NCBI GenBank assembly: GCA_963555705.1
Contig: OY743184.1
Span: forward strand, 21,627,859-21,691,858
Origin: Ligustrum vulgare
Lineage: Eukaryota > Streptophyta > Magnoliopsida > Lamiales > Oleaceae
Length of the DNA stretch: 64,000 nucleotides
Direction: 5' to 3'
The notes below the pieces were generated by a model, which searched no databases, was not told the DNA's origin, and worked only from the letters and a program-made list of their open reading frames with translations. Below, piece after piece: positions 44,389 to 54,767 of this stretch. Position 1 is the stretch's first letter, and each line of letters begins with the position of its first letter. The translations under genes were made by a program, and so were the position numbers.

Positions 44389-45859
44389 GTTTGATTTGGA
44401 GATTCGTGACAAGAAGGGGACCGAGAACCTTGTAGCCGATCACTTATCTAGACTTGAGCAAACCGAGGAAGTTATTGATGAAGAGATAAGTGAGGTATTC
44501 CTGGATGAGAAACTTTTCCAAATTATGGATCTCTACAAGCTTCTAGTGTGCCATGGCATGCGGACCATGTGAATTTTCTTGCAAGTGGCATCACTCCCCC
44601 GAACCGTTCTTATCAACAAAGGAAGAAATTCTTTGCAGATATCAAGCACTATTTTTGGTATGACCCGTTGTTGTTCAAAAGGGGTCCGGATCAATCATGA
44701 GAAGGTGTGTGCCCGAGGAGGAGATGGAGAAGATTCTTGAGCAATGTCACTCTTCACCTTATGGAGGTCATTTTGGTGCAGTGAAAACCGCATCAAAGGT
44801 TCTTTAGTCGGGATTTTATTGGCCCACTTTATTCAAGGATGCTCACACACTTGTATCCAAATGTGACTGATGCCAACGCCTAGGTAATATCTCTAATCAA
44901 AATGAAATGCCTTTAAATTCTATTTTAGAAGTGGAGATATTCGATGTTTGGGGTATTGATTTTATGTGACCTTTTCCATCGTCATTTTCTAATCAATACA
45001 TTTTAGTTACGGTGGACTATGTGTCAAAGTGGGTAGAAGCGGTAGCACTCCCTACCAATGATGCTCGAGTGGTGGTGAACTTTTTAAAGAAAAACATTTT
45101 TTCTCGTTATGGGAGCTATCATTAGTGATGGAGGAAAACACTTTTGTAACCGCCTCTTCGACTCACTTTTGACCAAGTATGGAGTTAAACATTGAATATC
45201 CACTCCTTATCATCCACAAACAAGTGGGCAGGTAGAGATTTCAAATAGAGAATTGAAGAAAATTCTTGAAGTAACGGTGAATGCCTCGAGGAAGGATTGG
45301 TCCAAGAAATTGGATGATGCATTATGGGCATACCGCACCGCCTTCAAAACCCCCATTGGTATGTCTCCCTTTTGCCTCTTATTTGGAAAAGCATGTCATC
45401 TTCCGGTTGAGCTCGAGCACCGAGCATATTGGGCAACAAAAGTCTTGAATTTTGATATGAAGTTGGCCGGTGAGAAAAGACTACTCCAACTCAATGAACT
45501 TGAAGAGTTGCGACTTGAGTCATATGAAAATGCTCGGATTTACAAAGAGAAGACAAAGAGGTGGCATGACAAGAACATTGTGAAGCGGGGACTTCCAAGT
45601 TGGGCAACAAGTACTTCTTTACTACTCAAGACTTTGATTGTTTCCCGGTAAACTCCGCTCTAGATGGTTGGGACCTTTTACTATTGCTCAAATCTTCCCA
45701 CATGGAGTAGTCAAACTTTATCATGGAAGCAAAGAGAACTTCAAAGTCAATGGGCAACGCTTGAAGCCATACTTGGGGGTGATTATGAAAAGGAGAAGTC
45801 ATCCATCCCTCTTGCAAATCCGGAGTAATCGTATCCAAAAGTCGAGCTTACGACTTTAA
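44389..45859 (+). pseudogene. Athila RNase H end and integrase
   Basis: Starts in FDLEIRDKKGTENLVADHL (end of RNase H and tether). Integrase: HHCC finger remnant (CHSSPYGGHFGAVKTASKVL ... KCDxCQRLGN), catalytic core with Asp in [20 protein letters not shown], second Asp in [28 protein letters not shown] with the Glu, then [20 protein letters not shown] and [15 protein letters not shown]. After a frameshift near 45600 comes the C-terminal [20 protein letters not shown] ending at TAA 45857-45859. Stops occur in the finger, core and near CDxCQ. The open stretch 45253-45651 is the longest intact piece. Confidence 0.92.
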
Positions 45860-47636
45860 CCAAGCGCTTTTTGGGAGACAACCCAAATTTCTACTCTTTT
45901 AATTACTTTTTGATATTTACTTGTTGCATTTTTATTATGTCTAACTTGGTTAATCACCAACTTTTGTAGGTTCAAAATTTTTGAAATCCTAAGCAACCTT
46001 GTCCTCAACAAGTGTGGGGGAGATTTGCGTATCAAGAGAATCAAAGCTTAGGTCAATTTGGAACATCATTCACGCATCAATCCGGGGAAGTTCCATCACT
46101 CATTCCTTTCTTTTTATTTTGCTATTGTCAACATTGAGGACAATGTTTGATTTTAGTTTGGGGGTGTTGGGATCATGTTGCTATATGAACATTTTACATT
46201 GCCTTGCCGACCCTTGGTGTTTTGATGTTTGAAATTATTTATTTTGTTTGGAATATTGATATGCTAGATAGCCTTTCCAGCTTATAAGATTTTGATGTTT
46301 GAAATTGTTGTTAATTCATGAATTATGACCAAATTTGCTACTTGTGCTACTTTCTATAAAATGTTTATCCATGTGAGATCATATGTACATTGAGCACAAT
46401 AGTCATGTTTAATTGTCGATGAGTTTGGGAATTGTTGAAGGGGAAGAGGTTATAGGAGTAGATGAACTAGGTTGTGAGCTTGTACGTTAATTTATATCAA
46501 CCTATCCAATGTTGCTAAAGCTCTAGATCTCTTGACCCTAATGTAAGACAAGTTTGGGGGTGGTCGACCCGTCAAAGGAAACGGTCTAGACGTGTGGTGA
46601 TTCCATGCATGTGGAAGCAAATCTTTGTGTGGAGTGTCTTTCGCCGAGTATAATCTAAGTAATCACCATATGCTAGAGTTCTAAGCCCATTTTAATTTTT
46701 GTATTGCATTTCCCTATCTCGAAGCCTTTTTTACTCGAGTAATTAAGCCCGTAGGAGTATCTTGAAACTTTGTGCCTTCAGTTTGAAACTTGGGAGTCAC
46801 CGGCCGAAAGCTCGCTACATGGGTCAATTAGAAAGCTTAATGAGTAGGGTACTCACACACACACTTGAAAAAAAAAGCACATTATCATTGCATTTTCTTA
46901 ATAAGTCTACCCACTTCGTAGCCTTTTTTACTCGAGTTAATAAGTCTGTAGGGGTATTTTGAAACCATGTACCCTTTGAAATAAAAAATCGGGGAGCTGT
47001 CGACCTAAATCTCGCTACATGGGTCAATTAGAAAGCTTAAGGGAGTGAGGAAGTCACGAGCAAACATCATGTTAGTTGTTAGAAATCATGCATTTGTATT
47101 TGCATAAGGGCTTAGATGAATAGTGGGTTTGAATTGCTTGGTATAAACTTGAATATCGAAGCACTCATTAGTGGAGAGTCACTACATTTCTAGGTTGTCG
47201 AATTGTCGACAAAACACACCCATACTAGAGTGGAAAAAGAAAGAGTGATTTGAGAGTACCCTCTAGAATTGCATCCCGGGAGTGGAAAGAAAATTATTCA
47301 TTGGGGGATGAATGTCACGAGTGGGAAAGGAAAGAATTGACCAATAATGGTGGGTTAGTTCTGACTTGAAACCTCTTTACTCATCAACATTCTTGAATCT
47401 TATTGACGATTGAAATGGACTATGCACACACACACACACACCCCGATCGAACATCGGATAAGCCAAACTAATTTTTGTAGCATTATTTGGGAACATAATT
47501 GTGAATTAATTATACAATTTCACACTCATGGAAGATTTCGAGCTATCTAGCATTTTTGATCATTATGTCATTATTTTTGTAGATGCATGTAAATATTCTT
47601 GCTCGGGACGAGCAAGAGTTTAAGTTTGGGGATATT
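45860..47636 (+). other. Athila 3' non-coding region and polypurine tract
   Basis: No ORF recognised. Two related blocks, 46720-46843 and 46917-47041, share ccttttttactcgagt and ctcgctacatgggtcaatta. A (CA)n run lies at 47425-47441. The tract before the 3' LTR reads aagtttggggatatt, after gctcgggacgagcaag, a phrase typical of this retrotransposon group. Confidence 0.65.
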
Positions 47637-48898
47637 TATTGAGTACATTTTACATGCATATATCATATATTTTTGGTGGTACTTTTTGAGTAATTTGGAC
47701 AAATACCTACTGAATTGTGCATATTTTATGGTTAAATAGGTTCAACATTTAAATACATGGAGAAAACACAAGAAAGAAGATAAATGGATGAATAGTTGAA
47801 GAAATTGAGGAGAAAAGAGTCAAATCCTTCAAAGAGTCAAAGTTTGGGGACCAAATTGTCACTTCCGGAAAGTTGTGGATCGCATGTGCAATTGATCAAA
47901 GGACTAAATTGCAAGTTTCCAAAGTTGACGGACTCAAATGCACTTTGGAAAGGGCTCAATTGAAAGAAATCGGAAACTTTGGAGATCAAGTTGATCTACA
48001 TTGAAAGTTAGAGGACCCAATTGAAAATCATTGAAGGACGGAGCTGACAGGTGAACCACGCGATCGCGTTGCTTTAACAAGTCGCGTTCGCGAACTAGGC
48101 CAAAAATCAAACTCGAGAGATTTCAGCCCAACCACGCGAACGCAAGGCATTCAGCCAGGCGATCGCGTGGTCAAAAATTTGAACTGAATTCTGGGCCGAC
48201 CCGGTGCGACACGGTTAGGCCCAAATGCTGAGGATACTGGTTTACGCGATTTTTGGGTATTTTTGGATGATTTGGCTAGGGTTTCACTACTTTTGACTCA
48301 TTTTTTCACTCCAAAAACATTTTCTCTCTTTTGTTCTTCATTTTTCTTGCTTTCTTTTGTCATTTCCTCTTGTAATTAGTTAGTATAGTTGATGAATGTT
48401 GATTGAGAGGAGAAATACCCATGCCATTGTAGAAGAATATTGATATTTAGAAGCAAGAATCATTGGTTAAGGGAAGTATTTATTGCTCAATTCTTATATT
48501 TCTCTATTTACTTTAATCCATTGTTGAAATGATGTATTTAATTCTTGAATTTTGTTGTTATTTAATCATGGGCTAAAATATTTTGTGTTGGGATAATTGA
48601 TGAAGCTTGACCTAGCTTAGTTGATTTTAATGCTTGTATTAAGAATTTAGGCTTTTTATTATCTTGTGCATTTATTGTTGTATTTATTGACTTGCATTTT
48701 TTGTGGCCACATTTATGCTTGGATTTCATGGGATTTGCAATTATTGAGAAATTGTTGTGTATTCTAGATCAATACAATATTTGATCTAGGTTCTTGTTTA
48801 GAATAGAGATATACCTAAAACCCTAGATGATCTATTGAGTTATTTTCACAAAGGTTTAATGCAATTGGTGTGTTTTTAATCGACATAGAGATATAGTA
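47637..48898 (+). mobile_element. Athila 3' LTR, truncated
   Basis: Starts TATTGAGTACATTTTACATG (first bases mutated relative to TGTTGAG) and follows the 5' LTR closely until atcgacatagagatatagta, where similarity stops; the remaining ~390 bases of the LTR are missing. Palindrome copies are CCACGCGATCGCGTTG at 48056 and CCAGGCGATCGCGTGG at 48155. Confidence 0.9.
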
Positions 48899-48906
48899 CA
48901 CATTTC

Positions 48907-49610
48907 AGTCATCCACATGCTAGGAAATGTAAGAAAAAGATGGTAAATGGAAATGTCTATCGAATGAAACAAATTAGCCCATCTGTCGAGAATAACATAT
49001 TTAATCTGTCGAGATCGACAGAAATTTCTCGAGAGATGATTATAAACATATTGCAATCTAAATCCAGTATCTAACACGCACCCACGTAGCGACCTCCTCA
49101 ATCCTGATTGTACAGGCATGTAATACTTAATGTGGGACTAAGAACCGAAACTATAGATAACCGCTTGTTCAAATTCTAATTCACATAATAAGAGGTATGG
49201 CTAAAAACATTAAGCTAAACTCAATGTAACTAGTCATCCAAATGCAAGGAAATGCAAGCAGTAGTTGGTAAATAGAAATGTCAATCGAATTAAACAAATA
49301 AACCTAACTGTCGAGAATTACAGATTTTATCTGTCGAGAACGCCAGAAATGTCTCGATAGATGACTATAAACATGTAACAATCTAATTTCAGTATCTTAG
49401 ACTCACCCACACATCAACCTCCTCAATCCTAATTCTACAACCATATGTTACTACATTTGTCGAAATGCATGTTACGTTCAAGAACATTTCAAGTTTTAGA
49501 GCGATAGCAAATAATTAATGTGAGAGTAAGAAATGAAAATATAGAAAACTAATTGTTCATATTTCGAATAACATGATGAGATGTATGGGTGAAATCATGA
49601 AGCAAAACTC
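48907..49610. repeat. Two diverged tandem units of about 325 bp
   Basis: Unit 1 (48907-49230) and unit 2 (49231-49610) share, in order, agtcatcca(c/a)atgc, gtcgagaat, ctgtcgaga, tctcga(g/t)agatgat/gac, cccacg/cacat and cctcctcaatcct. The repeated ctgtcga motif also forms the core of the palindrome at 32985-33032 upstream of the MULE transposase, so these could be subterminal repeats of that MULE. No coding. Confidence 0.75.
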
Positions 49611-49654
49611 AATATTTCCCATGATTTCTATTCTACTACTAAACAGTTTTTAGT

Positions 49655-49961
49655 GCTTCTTCTTCTATTCCAACCGCCCATTAGTTTACCCTAAACCACT
49701 TCCTCCCTCATTTAACATTTACAAAAACTTGCTTCAACCATCCCCATTTATAAACCAAAACCACTTCCTACTCTTGTCCCCACTTACAATCCGAAACCAG
49801 TTCTTCCTCCCATCGCCATTTACAAGCCGAACCCACTTCCTCAACATGTTCCCATTTACAAGCCAAAGCCAAATGAAGGGCATGAAACACCAACACCCAT
49901 TCAAAAGTCAATCCACTACAAAATTGATTTGAGAAATGAATTTGGGTTCAACATCATATAG
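49655..49961 (+). pseudogene. Fragment of a proline-rich cell-wall protein gene
   Basis: Plant proline-rich proteins are secreted and cross-linked in the cell wall through repeats such as PPVPIYKPKP. Here the frame reads IPIYKPKPLPTLVPTYNPKP, then IAIYKPNPLPQ and VPIYKPKPNEGHETPTPIQK, with an upstream stretch PKPLPPSFNIYKNLLQP in another frame (1-base shift near 49738). It ends NEFGFNII at a TAG. No signal peptide or start is recognisable, so this is a piece, possibly carried by a transposon. The match is by repeat style only. Confidence 0.6.
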
Positions 49962-50097
49962 GAAAAGTCTCTGTAAGTTTTATTCCAAAAAAATATATAT
50001 ATTCGAAACCCACATTGGCTGGCAGAGAGACCGATCGAAAAGGAACAACAACAAAACGCGAGTCACTGAATGAATGTGTGGGTTTTTGGTTACTAAC

Positions 50098-50180
50098 CTT
50101 CGATGATTCCGTCAATGTCGACGTAGGAGTATGTCGGTCGTGATCGGAGAGGGATTTCAGATGAAACCGATTTCTCACTT
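50098..50180 (-). other. Exon-like block with splice donor
   Basis: On the minus strand RPTYSYVDIDGIIEG is followed by the donor aag|gttagt at 50097. The first in-frame ATG gives MRNRFHLKSLSDHDR in another frame. No domain recognised. It may be a 5' exon carried with the adjacent repeats. Confidence 0.3.
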
Positions 50181-50268
50181 TTGGAAGAAGAAGATGGAGT
50201 GAGTTGGGAGGGACTTGGTAGATAGAGTGAGTTTCTCCTTCTATTTGGATTCTGCACGAGTACCAATG

Positions 50269-50897
50269 GTGTAGTGGGCGGCGGTTACAGCATTGTTTGT
50301 AAATAATGGGTCTACTTTTTGTACTTCCAATTTCAACATGTCAAATCCGTAGTAGTAGGATGCAAATAGGAAAAAAAAAATACAAAGGGTAAATGTGTCA
50401 AAAAATGTTAGATTTGCCAAAATCATGAAAAAGTGTCATTTTTATTCATATAAAGCAAAAAAGTGTTGTGGAATTCAATTTCCTCATTTTAAAATCAGAT
50501 ATTCAGTGTTTGTTTGATAAACATGTTTTTTTGAAAAAAAGAAAGTTTTGGGAAATCGTACAGTTAAAAAATGGTTTGAAAAGTGTAGTGGGCGACGGTT
50601 ACAGCATTGTTTGTAAATAATGGGTCTACTTTTTGTACTTCCAATTTCAACATGTCAAATCCGTAGTAGTAGGATGCAAATAAGAAAAAAAATACAAAGG
50701 GCAAATGTGTCAAAAAATGTTAGATTTGCCAAAATCATGAAAAAGTGTCATTTTTATTCATATAAAGCCAAAAAGTGTTGTGGAATGCAATTTTCTCATT
50801 TTAAAATCAGATATTCAGTGTTTGTTTGATAAACATCTTTTTTTGAAAAAAAGAAAGTTTTGAGAAATCGTACAGTTAAAAAATGGTTTGAAAAGTA
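50269..50897. repeat. Tandem duplication, two copies of 314 bp
   Basis: 50269-50582 and 50583-50897 are direct copies beginning gtgtagtgggcg, differing at few positions (for example ggcggcgg/ggcgacgg and an A-run length). The near identity shows a recent local duplication 0.7 kb upstream of the UGT gene start. The unit includes half of a TTTGGTAA-type MITE. Confidence 0.97.
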
Positions 50898-51033
50898 AAA
50901 AATTGTAGGCTTGACTTTTTTGGATGGTTGAAATTTATTACTGTAGAAAAAAACTGTATTTTTTTATGAGAAAGTTGATTTATCAAACAAGGGCTCAATA
51001 AATTTTAATAAAAGTTGATGACGGACCAGGATA
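50898..51033. other. End of a MITE-like segment
   Basis: The stretch to about 50995 (ggttgaaatttattactgtagaaaaa...tatcaaacaagggctc) resembles the MITEs found at 53690, 54000 and 56985. Confidence 0.45.
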
Positions 51034-51105
51034 ACTTCCCTGCTCTAATGGTTAAGAGGAAGGCCTTATCGGGCGGAGATTCGGGTTCGAGTCCTATACC
51101 CTTAC
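51034..51105 (+). mobile_element. tRNA-like SINE fragment
   Basis: Box A-like ctaatggttaagagg and box B GGGTTCGAGTCC with about tRNA spacing, followed by an AT-rich tail. A pol III SINE head is more likely than a tRNA gene because the acceptor ends do not pair. Confidence 0.5.
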
Positions 51106-51498
51106 CCTTCATTCCCAAACTTGTATTAAAAGAAAAAATGATTGATAAAACGCGTAGTTGAAAATTTGTGAATCCATTAAAATAAGTGGTTGAAATTTAT
51201 TATTGACTTTGATTTAAATTAAAATCTAGATTTTATTTTAATTATTAAAAGACAAGGGCAAAATTATCATTTTTGGCAAATTTATTTATAAACGATTATA
51301 TGACAACATTTCATTGAATAATTTTTTTATAAAAATCAACAATTTCGATTTTGTCAAAAATTCCGACCCATCATTTTAATCACTCATTTCAATGAATCCA
51401 CAATTTTCATCCACACATTTCATTGATTTCTATCAAAATCTACTAAAAATTGATTTTAATCCCCCTTCCCCTCCACCCACCCACCCACCCAATCACGT

Positions 51499-51507
51499 TT
51501 ATATATA
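51499..51507 (+). promoter_or_regulatory. TATA box of the UGT gene
   Basis: tttatatatag, about 80 bases before the ATG at 51584. A C-rich ccacccacccaccc run precedes it (51473-51490). Confidence 0.65.
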
Positions 51508-51583
51508 GAAGATTTCTTATATCATTTTGGTCAGTGCTAATTACCTACATGTAAAAAAATCTCTGCCACCCGAAGGCAAGAAA

Positions 51584-53020
51584 ATGACTCCTCTTTCTTC
51601 TTACAATCCCAAACCACATATGGTTCTGTTTCCTTTCATGTCCAAAGGCCACACTATCCCTCTTCTCAACCTTGCTCATCTCCTCCTCGACCGCGGCTGC
51701 GCTGTAACACTCTTCACCACTCCGGGAAACCGTCCATACATCGTTCAGTCTCTTTCAGGCGATGATATTACCATCATAGACCTTCCATTTCCGGGGAACA
51801 TTCCCGGAATACCTCCCGGAATTGAGAGCACGGAAAAACTCCCGTCCATGTCTCTATTCATCTCCTTTGCCACAGCCACGAAACTCATGCAGCCCCACTT
51901 TGAAAGTGCGCTGCAGAAAATTCCCCATGTCACCTGTATCATATCAGATCAGTTCCTCCAATGGACGGTGGAATCCGCCATGAAATTTGGCATTCAACGG
52001 CTGGCATTCGATGGTATGAGCAACTACGTAAATGCAGTCCACCGAGATGCAGGCATCAATGGGCTGCTGTCACTACACGAGTCCGACGACGAACCCTTCT
52101 CTCTCATCAGCTTTCCTTGGATTAAGCTAACCAGGAATGACTTTGAAAACCCGTTTAATAATCGGTACCCGTCAGGGCCACTATTCGACTTCGTAATGGA
52201 GATGAACATAGCCCTGTCCAACAGCTATGGCCTACTGGTGAACAGTTTCTACGAGTTCGAGCCACTGTATGCAGAGTACTGGAACCGGGAGTCTAAACCA
52301 AAAGCATTCTGTATCGGACCGTTGTGCATGACCCGACCACAAAAAACAGAGCCGGTATTGCACCAGGAATGTAAATGGATTAAGTGGCTGGACCAAAAAC
52401 TGGCACAGGAAAAACCTGTTCTGTACGTTGCATTCGGGTCCCAAGCAGAAATATCTTCAAAACAGTTCACAGAAATCGCTCGTGGCCTGGAAGAATCGGA
52501 CGTAAGCTTCTTGTGGGTGGTGAGAAAAAATGGAACAGAATTAGGCGACAAATTCGAAGACAGGATAAAAGAAAGAGGAATAATAGTAAAAGAATGGGTT
52601 GATCAGAAACGGATTCTTAAACACGAAATCGTACGGGGATTTCTGAGTCACTGCGGCTGGAATTCGGTGTTGGAGAGCATAAGTGCAGGAGTTCCGATAC
52701 TGGCATGGCCAATGATGGCTGAGCAACCCCTGAATGTAAAGATGATAGTGGAAGAGATTAAAATCGGGTTACGGGTCGAATATGAAAAAGGGTCGGGTAA
52801 CAAATTTGTGCAGGCGGAGAGCTTAAAGAATAAGGTGAAAGAACTTATGGAGGGGGAAAAGGGAGACGAGGTGAGGAAGAAGGTTAAGCAAGTGGCTGAG
52901 GCGGCAAGGAACTCCATGGTGGAGGGCGGCTCGTCTTGGCATACACTAAACCAATTAGTTAAAGAGATTTCTTTGCAAAATCAGACAAATTCTGTTTTTA
53001 TAAATAATTCAGTAGGTTAA
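51584..53020 (+). CDS. UDP-glycosyltransferase, UGT90A-type, apparently intact
   Basis: Transfers a sugar from a UDP-sugar to a small acceptor such as a flavonoid or other phenolic; cytosolic, with no signal peptide. The start is the ATG at 51584 (MTPLSSYNPKPHMVLFPF). The frame is open upstream to 51527 but has no ATG there, and the TATA box lies only about 20 bases before that point. 478 residues, a normal family length, in one exon. Catalytic His23 in SKGHTIP and Asp122 in IISDQ are present. FVNAxLP-type N-terminal features include DLPFPGNIPGIPPGIESTEK and SFPWIKLTRNDF, which resemble the UGT90A group. The 44-residue sugar-donor box spans Trp338-Gln381 (WVDQKRILKHEIVRGFLSHC, then GWNSVLESISAGVPILAWPM). 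The ending Gln suggests UDP-glucose, but acceptor and sugar are inferred. No frameshift or stop seen. Confidence 0.95.
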   Translation: MTPLSSYNPKPHMVLFPFMSKGHTIPLLNLAHLLLDRGCAVTLFTTPGNRPYIVQSLSGDDITIIDLPFPGNIPGIPPGIESTEKLPSMSLFISFATATKLMQPHFESALQKIPHVTCIISDQFLQWTVESAMKFGIQRLAFDGMSNYVNAVHRDAGINGLLSLHESDDEPFSLISFPWIKLTRNDFENPFNNRYPSGPLFDFVMEMNIALSNSYGLLVNSFYEFEPLYAEYWNRESKPKAFCIGPLCMTRPQKTEPVLHQECKWIKWLDQKLAQEKPVLYVAFGSQAEISSKQFTEIARGLEESDVSFLWVVRKNGTELGDKFEDRIKERGIIVKEWVDQKRILKHEIVRGFLSHCGWNSVLESISAGVPILAWPMMAEQPLNVKMIVEEIKIGLRVEYEKGSGNKFVQAESLKNKVKELMEGEKGDEVRKKVKQVAEAARNSMVEGGSSWHTLNQLVKEISLQNQTNSVFINNSVG

Positions 53021-53062
53021 TTTTGTTCCTAGTTTTGAGTGAAAGTATTTACCTTGCTGCAA

Positions 53063-53068
53063 AATAAA
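53063..53068 (+). terminator. Poly(A) signal of the UGT gene
   Basis: AATAAA 43 bases after the stop codon, in an otherwise AT-rich 3' flank. Confidence 0.6.
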
Positions 53069-53212
53069 CCTTCGGGGAGAAACAGGATAAAGAAGTTGTA
53101 GCATTTTTGGCCTAATTATAAGTTGCTTTTAAGAATATGTTTTTGAAATTTGGATATTTTCCACAAATATTTTGTCTGATAAGAAAAGTTGGTTTGAAAT
53201 GAGTTTTTGACA

Positions 53213-53282
53213 TTGTAGCATGTCACACATTTATTGATTGACTTACTTTTTGACCATTCAATGAATGTGTGACATATCGCAA
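53213..53282. repeat. Hairpin in the UGT 3' flank
   Basis: Arms tgtcacacatttattg (53221-53236) and caatgaatgtgtgaca (53259-53274) pair at 15 of 16 positions with a 22-base loop; the pairing extends several bases further outward with mismatches. It could be a tiny MITE, or form a stem in a read-through transcript. Confidence 0.8.
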
Positions 53283-53339
53283 TATCACTTAAGAACTTGT
53301 TTGTTCTATCAAGAATTTTTACAAAAAATTTTTAAACTC

Positions 53340-53636
53340 AGAGCCTGTTTGGTAATGGAAATTTTTTTGAGTTTTGTAGTTTTTTTTTAGTTTTTTGATA
53401 GATGTATGGTTTAAAATTGTTTGAAAAGTCAACAATGATGGGCTTGACTAAGAATGGAGGGTTGAAATTGAGTTTGAAAATTTGGGGTAAAAAATTCACC
53501 TTCACCAAACAAGCTCTCAATCTCAACCATCAATTCTTAGCAAGTCCACAATTTTTTACTTTTAAAATCAATCTAAATCACACATCCATAAAAAATCACA
53601 AAAATTAAAACTTTTCCATGTACCAAATGGGCTCTA
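53340..53636. mobile_element. MITE with agagcctgtttggta ends
   Basis: Starts gagcctgtttggtaatgg and ends ccatgtaccaaatgggctct, inverted with few mismatches. The inner sequence folds back around agatgtatggttt...aaatcacacatccat. About 300 bp, non-coding. No clear TSD. Same family as 28455-28640. Confidence 0.75.
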
Positions 53637-53689
53637 AAGATGTCCCTAAAGAATATCTTCCTAAAATTACTCTTCTCATTAAAAAGAAA

Positions 53690-53890
53690 GTTTTTTGAAA
53701 TGAATAGTAATTTTTAGAAGAATAGATGATTGAGGCTTGATTGAAAAATTAAATATTATTGATTTGACTTCTAATAGAATATTGAAATTGACTACCATAT
53801 AAAAAAAGAGGAAAATTTAAAGTACACCAATCAAGGGCTAAACTCTTCTTACATAAGTAGAAGCTCAAATCCTATCAAACGAGCTCTCAA
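53690..53890. mobile_element. Degraded MITE
   Basis: tttttttgaaatgaatagtaattttt through gaatagatgattgag to gggctaaactct resembles the elements at 54000-54180 and 56985-57165 in content and order. Confidence 0.5.
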
Positions 53891-53999
53891 ACTCCCTTCT
53901 CATCAATCCTTGTGTATACTGTTACTATACATTTCATAATATATATAGTACATATTTAGGAGTTCGACTCATGCATCCTCCAGCTAAGATATAAAAGAT

Positions 54000-54180
54000 A
54001 TAGTGTGTTTTTTATATTATTTAAAAAGAATTTATTCGAAATAAATAGTGATTTTTGGGGGAATGAATGATTGAGATTTACTTGAAAAGTCAAATATTAT
54101 AAACTCGACTTTTAATAAATAATTGAAATTAAGTATTATAAAAAAAAAATTAAAAAGAACCAAACAAGGGTTTAATCCGT
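54000..54180. mobile_element. Degraded MITE
   Basis: Shares aaaagaattta...gaaataaatagtgattttt, aatgaatgattgag and ccaaacaagggtttaat with the neighbouring copies, indicating one small family repeated around the UGT gene. Confidence 0.5.
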
Positions 54181-54767
54181 CCAATTAACATCTCGTTAGG
54201 TTAAATTAACATCTCGTTAAAAGGAAGTGGTCGAAGTAAAAAGATTTCAGAAAAAAATAATTTTTGTGAACTTTTTTTGATCTAGAATTTATGCAAAAAA
54301 AAATCATCCCAACTGTTGGAATGAGAAGTGTCTCTAAAAAGAATTTTTATGGCCGTTGGGCATCCACGTTTTATGATATAATTCCATATATCTTATCTTG
54401 ATTGAAATCTTAATCAATTTTAAAGGTCTTTTCCTTTTTGACGTGTGGCCACAAAATATGACACCGTTCAACTATCAAGACGATGAACCAGTTGAATGTG
54501 TACAACAATGTTGATAGTTGAATTTGAAGAAGAGCCTAGACCGGCAGTGTAAAGAAGGATTTCTTAATTATGGCCAAATGAACTGCTGGATTAGTTTTAT
54601 TCACGCGTGATTTCATGTAAAATAATTAAAATCAAATGTTTGCGTGTAAGAATAAACCTCTTAAAATAAACAAAAATGTTACATTCACCCCATGTGTGCC
54701 TCCACTCATCAATGATGGGCCCGGCCTCACTTCAATGTGAGTAAGTGGTCAAACTTAGGGTTACACG
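54181..54767. other. Non-coding spacer
   Basis: No gene or element ends recognised. Contains a short doubled phrase, ttaacatctcgttaggtt / ttaacatctcgttaaaagg. Confidence 0.4.

Larger units (their letters stand above)
37779..48898 (+). mobile_element. Athila-type Ty3 retrotransposon, with a nested solo LTR
   Basis: Order: 5' LTR (37779-39469), Asp-tRNA primer site, gag-protease, reverse transcriptase, RNase H (split by a solo LTR at 43606-44388), integrase, about 1.8 kb non-coding, polypurine tract and a truncated 3' LTR (47637-48898). The Asp primer site and FMDD-type polymerase motif fit the Athila group. No separate env-like ORF is recognisable. The 3' LTR stops about 390 bases short, so no TSD can be checked. 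The two LTRs are very similar over their shared length, making this one of the younger insertions. Several stops make it non-autonomous. Confidence 0.92.

Noticed and set aside
32266..50430. A single MULE spanning the Athila insertion with TIRs at 32266 and near 50430
   Set aside because: Both ends have aaatttg/caaaaaatg-type words, but alignment by eye was too weak and no 9-bp TSD was found.
51034..51105. Functional tRNA gene
   Set aside because: Box A and B are present but the acceptor and anticodon stems do not pair; a SINE head is the better reading. The same applies to 30001-30102.
51527..51583. N-terminal extension of the UGT starting at 51527
   Set aside because: The codon there is TTG, not ATG, and the site is about 20 bases from the TATA box, at or before the expected transcription start. 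The ATG at 51584 gives the normal family N-terminus.
53213..53282. microRNA precursor
   Set aside because: The stem is too short and no expression evidence is available; kept only as a hairpin.
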